Origin: Streptomyces aureus
GTDB lineage: Bacteria > Actinomycetota > Actinomycetes > Streptomycetales > Streptomycetaceae
NCBI RefSeq assembly: GCF_000725495.1
Contig: NZ_JNZD01000004.1
Location: 248,001-312,000, forward strand
Direction of reading: 5' to 3'
DNA: 64,000 bases
The notes beneath the pieces are model-generated. The model was given only the letters and a program-made list of their open reading frames with translations, was not told the DNA's origin and ran no database searches. Shown here piece after piece: positions 59,852 to 64,000 of the stretch. Every line of letters starts with the position of its first letter. Within the stretch, counting starts at the first letter, position 1. The translations under genes were made by a program, and so were the position numbers.

Positions 59852-61363
59852 TCAGGGCCGGCGCGCGTGTGAGGGGCCCTGGGCCCGGCCCGACGGGGGC
59901 CCCGAAGGGCCCGGATCGACGTCCCGCCGCCAGTCGTGGACCGCGAGGCCGAGGGCGCACAGGACGGCCGCGATCCCGGAGCCGACGGAGATCGCCATCG
60001 CCGAGCGGAAGTCGTGCCCGTCCGTGCCCAGGACCACGTAGAACAGCCCGGGCAGCGCCGCCGTGCCCACGGCGCCGCCCAGCCGCTGGGCCGTCTGCAG
60101 GGCGCCCCCGGCCGCGCCCGCCATCCGCACCGGCACGTCCCGGAGCGTCATCGTGACGTTCGGCGAGATGACACACCCGCTGCCCACGCCCCCGACGAAC
60201 AGGGCCGGAGCCGCGAACCAAAGGACCTGCTCCCCGCGAGCGAGGCGCAGGACCAGCACGGCCGCGCCGAGACCCACGGCGACGGCGACGAGACCGCAGA
60301 CCGTCAGCAGCCGGCCCAGCCGCTCCACGAGCCGTCCGGCCACCACGGCCGCCGCGGCCGAACCGATGGCGAAGGGCGTCACCGCGAGCCCCGAACGCAG
60401 CGGGGAGTAGCCCTCCCCGTTCTGGAAGTACAGCGCGAACACCAGCCACACCCCGCCGAACCCCACGAAGTACAGGGCGCCGATGGCCGCCCCGGCGGCG
60501 TAGCCCCGGGTGCCGGTGACCAGGCGGGGATCGAGGAGCGGCTGCCCGCCGGCCGCGGTCAGGCGCCGCTCCCACCGGGCGAACACCACGAGGAGCCCGA
60601 GCCCCGCCGGGAACAGCCACCACAGCCTGCGGACACCGCCCGACTCGGCCAGGATGAGGGGCAGCATCAGCGCCAGGACCCCGCATCCGAGCAGCGCGAC
60701 GCCCCGCAGATCGAGCCGCTCGCGGCGGCGCGGCGCGACCTTGGGCAGCAGCCGCAGCCCGAGCAGGAAGGCGACGGCGCCGACCGGGGCGTTCACGTAG
60801 AAGATCCAGCGCCAGCCCTCGGGACCGTCGGCGAGCATCAGGATCAGGCCGCCGATCACCGGACCCACCGCGCTGGAGATGCCGACGGTGGCACCGAAGA
60901 GGCCGAACGCCCGCCCCCGCTCGGCTCCCCGGAACATCTGCTGGATGAGGGCGGAGTTCTGGGGGGCCAGGCATCCCGCGGCCATGCCCTGGGCCAGCCG
61001 GGCCACGATCAGGAGCGTGATCGTCGGCGCGGCGCCGGCCGCGGCGCTGCACAGGACGAAGGCGGCGAGGGCGAGCAGGAAGATCCGGCGCCGGCCGATG
61101 GCGTCGCCGACGCGTCCGGCCGTGACGAGGACGAGGGCGAAGGTGAGGGCGTAGCCAGAGACGACCCACTGGATCGAGGGGGCGGAGGCGTGCAGGGCCC
61201 GCTGCATCGACGGCAGGGCGACGGCGACGATGGTGACGTCGAGCAGGCTCATGAAGCCCGCGGTCAGCGTGACCCACAGGGCGCGCCACCGCCGTGGATC
61301 GGCGCCCTCGGCCGGCCCCTGCGCCGGGCCCGCCGGTCCCTCTGCCCGCGCGTCGGCTTCCAC
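59852..61363 (-). CDS. DHA2-type MFS drug exporter (14 TM)
   Basis: About 503 aa. MFS signatures FMSLLDVTIVAVALPS (motif D1), GYALTFALVLVTAGRVGDAIGRRRIF (motif A) and FGATVGISSAVGPVIGG (motif C) mark the proton-driven drug-exporter DHA2/EmrB-QacA class, with about 14 helices. The start is GTG 61361-61363 after GAGGAG at 8 bp; longer frames upstream begin with poor ribosome sites. Likely substrate: drugs or small hydrophobic toxins. No regulator is adjacent. Confidence 0.93.
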   Translation of the reverse strand: MEADARAEGPAGPAQGPAEGADPRRWRALWVTLTAGFMSLLDVTIVAVALPSMQRALHASAPSIQWVVSGYALTFALVLVTAGRVGDAIGRRRIFLLALAAFVLCSAAAGAAPTITLLIVARLAQGMAAGCLAPQNSALIQQMFRGAERGRAFGLFGATVGISSAVGPVIGGLILMLADGPEGWRWIFYVNAPVGAVAFLLGLRLLPKVAPRRRERLDLRGVALLGCGVLALMLPLILAESGGVRRLWWLFPAGLGLLVVFARWERRLTAAGGQPLLDPRLVTGTRGYAAGAAIGALYFVGFGGVWLVFALYFQNGEGYSPLRSGLAVTPFAIGSAAAAVVAGRLVERLGRLLTVCGLVAVAVGLGAAVLVLRLARGEQVLWFAAPALFVGGVGSGCVISPNVTMTLRDVPVRMAGAAGGALQTAQRLGGAVGTAALPGLFYVVLGTDGHDFRSAMAISVGSGIAAVLCALGLAVHDWRRDVDPGPSGPPSGRAQGPSHARRP

Positions 61364-61490
61364 GCCGGGGACTCCTCTCCGCCGCCCCCACCATCGTCGG
61401 TCCATGGGGGCGTGCGGCAACTCGAGATCATGGACGGCTCGGCTCGGTTCCGGCACCGGTGTCACCTGGCCGCGGGCCCTTGCGGGCGGC

Positions 61491-61669
61491 GCGTCGGGCC
61501 GGGGGGCCGTGCGGGCGGTGCGTCGGGCCGGGCACCTCCGGACTGTGCGTCTGGCCAGGGACCGTCCGGGCAGCGCGTCTGGCCAGGGACCGTCCCGGCA
61601 GCGCGTCGGGCCGGCGACCGTCCGGGCAGCGCGTCAAGGCGCGTCGGGCCGGGCACCTCCGGGCGCAGC
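61491..61669. repeat. About six tandem 28-bp repeats
   Basis: Units beginning GCGTC(T/G)GGCC: 61491 (29 bp), 61520 (27), 61547, 61575, 61603 (28 each) and a last copy after a short break at 61641-61669. The central three are the most alike. Direct repeats without spacers. Confidence 0.75.
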
Positions 61670-61670
61670 C

Positions 61671-61700
61671 GTGGGGCCCGCTCCCCGGAGCGGGCCCCAC
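61671..61700 (-). terminator. 13-bp hairpin after the CsbD gene
   Basis: GTGGGGCCCGCTC (61671-61683), loop CCCG, exact complement to 61700; 140 bp beyond the CsbD stop, before the repeats. Confidence 0.65.
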
Positions 61701-61839
61701 GTGGGCTCGGGACGACGGCCCTACCGGCCACCGGGGCCTGAGCTGCCCCTGGTCGCCCGGCCGGTCTCCCGAGTGCGCGGCCGTCGCGGCTGCCGCAGCC
61801 TTTGGGGCCAAGTCGGCGGGTACGGCCGGGTCGGGCGGT

Positions 61840-62013
61840 TCAGCCCTTGAAGACGTCCTTCATCTTCTCCTTGGCCTGCCGGCTGTCACCCTTGGCCTTC
61901 TCGGCCCGGCCCTCGGCGGTCATCCGCTCGTTGCCGACGGCGCGCCCGGCCGCCTCCTTGGTCTTGCCCTTGGCCTGTTCCATCTTGGCCTTGGCCTTCT
62001 GCTCGCCACTCAC
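61840..62013 (-). CDS. CsbD-family stress-response protein
   Basis: 57 aa, very hydrophilic, all-helical. It begins MSGEQKAKAKMEQAKGK and carries KTKEAAGRAVGNERMTAEGRAE and GDSRQAKEKMKDVFKG, the typical CsbD pattern (K-x-K-E-x-x-G). The start is GTG 62011-62013. CsbD is under sigma-B in Bacillus, and the DNA upstream has GTTT-N14-GGGTCAC, one base off the Streptomyces sigma-B-type consensus GNNTN14-16GGGTAY. Function of the family is unknown. Confidence 0.9.
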   Translation of the reverse strand: MSGEQKAKAKMEQAKGKTKEAAGRAVGNERMTAEGRAEKAKGDSRQAKEKMKDVFKG

Positions 62014-62065
62014 GATGTCTCACTTCCCCATCACGGTCGGCTTCGAGTGTCTGTCGAGACACCGG

Positions 62066-62090
62066 GTGACCCGTCACGCCGGGGTCAAAC
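62066..62090 (-). promoter_or_regulatory. Candidate sigma-B-type promoter of the CsbD gene
   Basis: On the minus strand GTTT, 14 bp, GGGTCAC, about 55 bp before the start codon. Matches GNNTN14-16GGGTAY except the second-last base. Confidence 0.4.
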
Positions 62091-62142
62091 GTGGACATCC
62101 GAGAATCCCTGTTCCGGATACGGTGACGCTCCGTGTTCGCAT

Positions 62143-62166
62143 GCGGTTCCGGCATGCCGGAACCGC
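62143..62166. promoter_or_regulatory. 24-bp perfect palindrome between divergent genes
   Basis: Arms GCGGTTCCGGCA and TGCCGGAACCGC are exact complements with no central spacer. It lies 94 bp before the DUF5709 start and 130 bp before the CsbD start. Probably a protein binding site; a hairpin would have no loop. Confidence 0.6.
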
Positions 62167-62259
62167 CGGGCTGGGCGAGCCTGGAGTCATGGGCCGATGA
62201 CACTCGGATCCGTCCGGAGCGTCGTGCCCGAATCGGGCAGCCAGAGCGAGGACGACGTC

Positions 62260-62799
62260 ATGGGCGATGAGGTCTACCAGCCGGGAGGTCCTGACATCCG
62301 CGAGGACGAGGGCATCCTCGATCCGGAGGACACCCTGGAGTACCGGGGCTCGGACCCGTTCGACGAGGGGTGGTCGCCGCCCGAGCGCCCACTCGCGGTG
62401 AACCACCGGGGCACCACCGTGCGTGAGCAGCGCGAGGGGGAGAGCCTGGACGAGAAGCTGGCCGAGGAACGTCTGGACCCTGCCCTCCAGGACATGGACG
62501 AGGACGACGGCGGGTCCGATCTGGCGGACGAGGACGTGGGGCTCCCGGACGACGAGGTCGGTGCGGAGGACCCCGCGGAACACCTTCTGGCCCTCGACGT
62601 GGGCGCCCACGACGACGCCGAGCACGACATGATCGTCGAGCACGTCGGCGACGACGACGGCCCCGATCCCGCGGAGGGGACGACCGGCCGCCTGCTGCCC
62701 GAGGACGACATCCCCGAACGCCTCGTGGACGAGGGACAGCGGCGTCCGCCGGAGGACGAGGTCCGCCGGCTGCGCTCGGAGACGGACAGGGCGCCCTGA
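62260..62799 (+). CDS. DUF5709 acidic protein
   Basis: 179 aa, strongly acidic, no membrane segment. Matches DUF5709 by GDEVYQPGGPDIREDEGILDPEDTLEYRGSDPFDEGWSPPERP and AVNHRGTTVREQREGESLDEKLAEE (motif form: LxPEDTLxxRGxDPxDEGxSPPxRP). Function unknown; acidic, disordered and often near stress genes. The ATG 62260 follows GAGGACGA; the frame extends upstream without support. Divergent from the CsbD gene. Confidence 0.85.
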   Translation: MGDEVYQPGGPDIREDEGILDPEDTLEYRGSDPFDEGWSPPERPLAVNHRGTTVREQREGESLDEKLAEERLDPALQDMDEDDGGSDLADEDVGLPDDEVGAEDPAEHLLALDVGAHDDAEHDMIVEHVGDDDGPDPAEGTTGRLLPEDDIPERLVDEGQRRPPEDEVRRLRSETDRAP

Positions 62800-62809
62800 G
62801 GCGCACGGC

Positions 62810-62893
62810 CGCTCGGCGACGCGCGCGACCGGCTCGGCGACGGGCGCGACCGGCTCGGAGACGGGCGCGACCGGCTCGGAAGCGGGCGCGACC
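62810..62893. repeat. Four 21-bp tandem repeats
   Basis: GGCTCGGCGACGGGCGCGACC-type 21-bp units at 62810, 62831, 62852 and 62873, starting 11 bp after the DUF5709 stop; a fifth is partial. Confidence 0.8.
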
Positions 62894-62980
62894 GGCTCGC
62901 ACCCAAATTCACGCGGCGGCGACCGTACGCAAGCACCGCGACGCCGAACGCCCGCTCGCCCGGACCGTGTTGACGCTCCC

Positions 62981-63151
62981 TCAGTCCTCGCCCCGGACGA
63001 TGTTCCCCTCCGCGGCGCCACGGTCCCACCGGGCCGTCTCGGCGGCCCTCGCCGGAACACAGGTCCGCGGGGCCGTCCGCCGCCCGTGCCGGGCCTTCGC
63101 CCATCCCGTCTCCGGTCGCGTGGTGCTCCTGGTGCCGTTGTCCGCGGTCAT
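62981..63151 (-). CDS. Possible small protein
   Basis: 56 aa: begins MTADNGTRSTTRPETGWAK and ends RWDRGAAEGNIVRGED. Start ATG 63149-63151 with AAAGGACGAGAG upstream. Basic first half, one Cys, no known family. Codon third positions are GC-rich but the length is short, so I rate it as possible only. Confidence 0.4.
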   Translation of the reverse strand: MTADNGTRSTTRPETGWAKARHGRRTAPRTCVPARAAETARWDRGAAEGNIVRGED

Positions 63152-63565
63152 GGCTGTCTCTCGTCCTTTCTGCCTCCGGCCGCGTCCCGCGCGCCCGGTC
63201 CGTCGTGTACGGCCCGATCGATGACTCCGGGCCGTCGGAACGGGTCCCCCGCCGCGCCGGGAGGAAACCGGCCGTCGGCAACTGCGCGGCGGGGCACGGG
63301 AGATGACCGAGGAGGGTTCAGGCGCGTGCGCACCGTCGGACGAGTCGGCGACCGGGGCTCCGTGGCGTCCCGTCGGCCGGGGCGGCGGAACCGGCCCCGC
63401 AGGACTCTGCACGGCAACGGCCCCGGCCCGACCCGGCGAGGAGAGGGATGCGCGGGCTGTCCCGCACCGGCCGCGGCCGGACCCGGTGCGGAGACGGCCC
63501 CGGCCCGACCCAGTACGAAGACGGAGGCGCGGCTCGTCCGCCGTCCCTCACCGCGGCCTCCGCCT
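63152..63565. other. Gene-free region
   Basis: 414 bp. Holds two copies of ACGGCCCCGGCCCGACCC (63418-63435 and 63494-63511 approximately). Open frames on the plus strand here run into the antisense of the acidic-tail gene and look false. Confidence 0.45.
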
Positions 63566-64000
63566 TCACTCCTCCTCGTCCTCGTACTCCCCGTCCTCCT
63601 CCTCGTACTCCCCGTCCTCGTCGGCGTACTCCCCGTCCTCCTCGTCGTCGTACTCGCCCGCGAGGTCGTCCTCGGGAGTCCCGTCCTCGCCCTGCGGGGT
63701 CTCCTCCTCGTCCTCCTCCGGGTTCTCCTCGTCGTAGCCTTCGCCGTCCTCCTCCTCGGCGGCGGCCGCTTCCTCCTCCTCCAGCGCCTCGTCGTGCGTG
63801 CGGACCACGTCGCCGCCCCGTATCTCCCCGCGCCAGCCCTCGGCCTCCTCGTCGGTCAGGGTGACGTAGCGCTGGAAATGCTTGAAGTCCAGGCGCAGAC
63901 GGCGGCCTTGGGCACGCCAGAGATTGCCGGTCTTCTCGAAGAAGCCGGAGGGGTAGTACTCGACGACGAGCACGATGCGGGTCAGGGTCGGCGTGAGTTC
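63566..64000 (-). CDS. SRPBCC/cyclase-like protein with acidic C-terminal tail, N-terminus cut
   Basis: At least 144 aa; the frame runs off the right edge. The visible part begins LTPTLTRIVLVVEYYPSGFF and continues EKTGNLWRAQGRRLRLDFKHFQRYVTL, then a tail of about 80 residues that is almost only Glu/Asp with Gly/Tyr. The strand-plus-long-helix end fits polyketide-cyclase/SRPBCC proteins; similar acidic-tailed proteins are found in Streptomyces, in some cases near gas-vesicle genes, from memory only. Start not seen. Confidence 0.7.
   Translation of the reverse strand, partial: ELTPTLTRIVLVVEYYPSGFFEKTGNLWRAQGRRLRLDFKHFQRYVTLTDEEAEGWRGEIRGGDVVRTHDEALEEEEAAAAEEEDGEGYDEENPEEDEEETPQGEDGTPEDDLAGEYDDEEDGEYADEDGEYEEEDGEYEDEEE

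Larger units (their letters stand above)
61364..61839. other. 476-bp intergenic region with minisatellite
   Basis: Between the MFS gene and the CsbD gene. It holds the 28-bp repeats and a 13-bp hairpin, and no credible gene. Confidence 0.6.

Noticed and set aside
61886..62203. 105-codon frame over the CsbD gene
   Set aside because: The CsbD reading frame gives a recognisable family; this is the shifted phase.
63303..63737. 144-codon plus-strand frame with poly-Ser end
   Set aside because: Its Ser run is the antisense of the acidic tail; no ribosome site worth noting.

Overview
The window is very GC-rich actinobacterial chromosome and almost certainly Streptomyces. The evidence is the extreme third-position GC (long antisense open frames lie over nearly every gene), frequent GTG and TTG starts behind clear Shine-Dalgarno sites, a BTAD/NB-ARC/TPR (AfsR-like) regulator, a chitinase with paired TGGTCTAGTCCA promoter boxes, a tendamistat-like amylase inhibitor, a SpoIIE-type phosphatase, orphan HATPase proteins and many large secreted hydrolases. 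There is no rRNA, tRNA, phage, transposase or CRISPR. Both edges cut genes.

Left part (1-16 kb): secreted degradation. A truncated S8 subtilase, a PknB-like kinase, an S1 streptogrisin-type protease, an aldo/keto reductase, a 938-aa secreted alpha/beta hydrolase, a secretory lipase divergent from a TetR regulator, and a GH18+CBM5/12 chitinase. Strong hairpin terminators separate most units.

Middle (16-34 kb): a GH15 enzyme, a membrane protein and an orphan HATPase, a coiled-coil/winged-helix protein, and a FusB-like zinc-finger gene divergent from a TetR gene across a 25-bp palindrome. A PucR regulator, a second aldo/keto reductase and a kinase/membrane-protein pair with similar C-terminal domains follow. 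Then come a tendamistat-family amylase inhibitor with a TGCAA repeat array upstream, three small Cys-rich or DUF genes, a secreted lamin-tail protein, and a tight lipid operon (PAP2-diacylglycerol-kinase fusion, BrkB/YihY, PAP2).

Right part (34-64 kb): a DUF2975/XRE pair, an ABM monooxygenase, the AfsR-like regulator, an MDR oxidoreductase with two operator-like repeats, pgm, and a MASE1 protein next to a PP2C phosphatase. A TetR-LmeA-MMPL set shares a 20-bp motif in two promoters. An ABC exporter plus histidine kinase/response regulator, OsmC, HATPase, Ppx/GppA, a GH55-like double-discoidin protein, an M4 protease and an MFS exporter follow. The end holds small stress-type genes (CsbD, DUF5709) and a truncated SRPBCC-like gene with an acidic tail.

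The most interesting points are the inhibitor with its promoter array, the paired domains of the kinase and its neighbour, the FusB-like/TetR module, the shared operator of the MMPL/LmeA/TetR set, the lipid operon, and the number of short tandem repeats confined to intergenic DNA.
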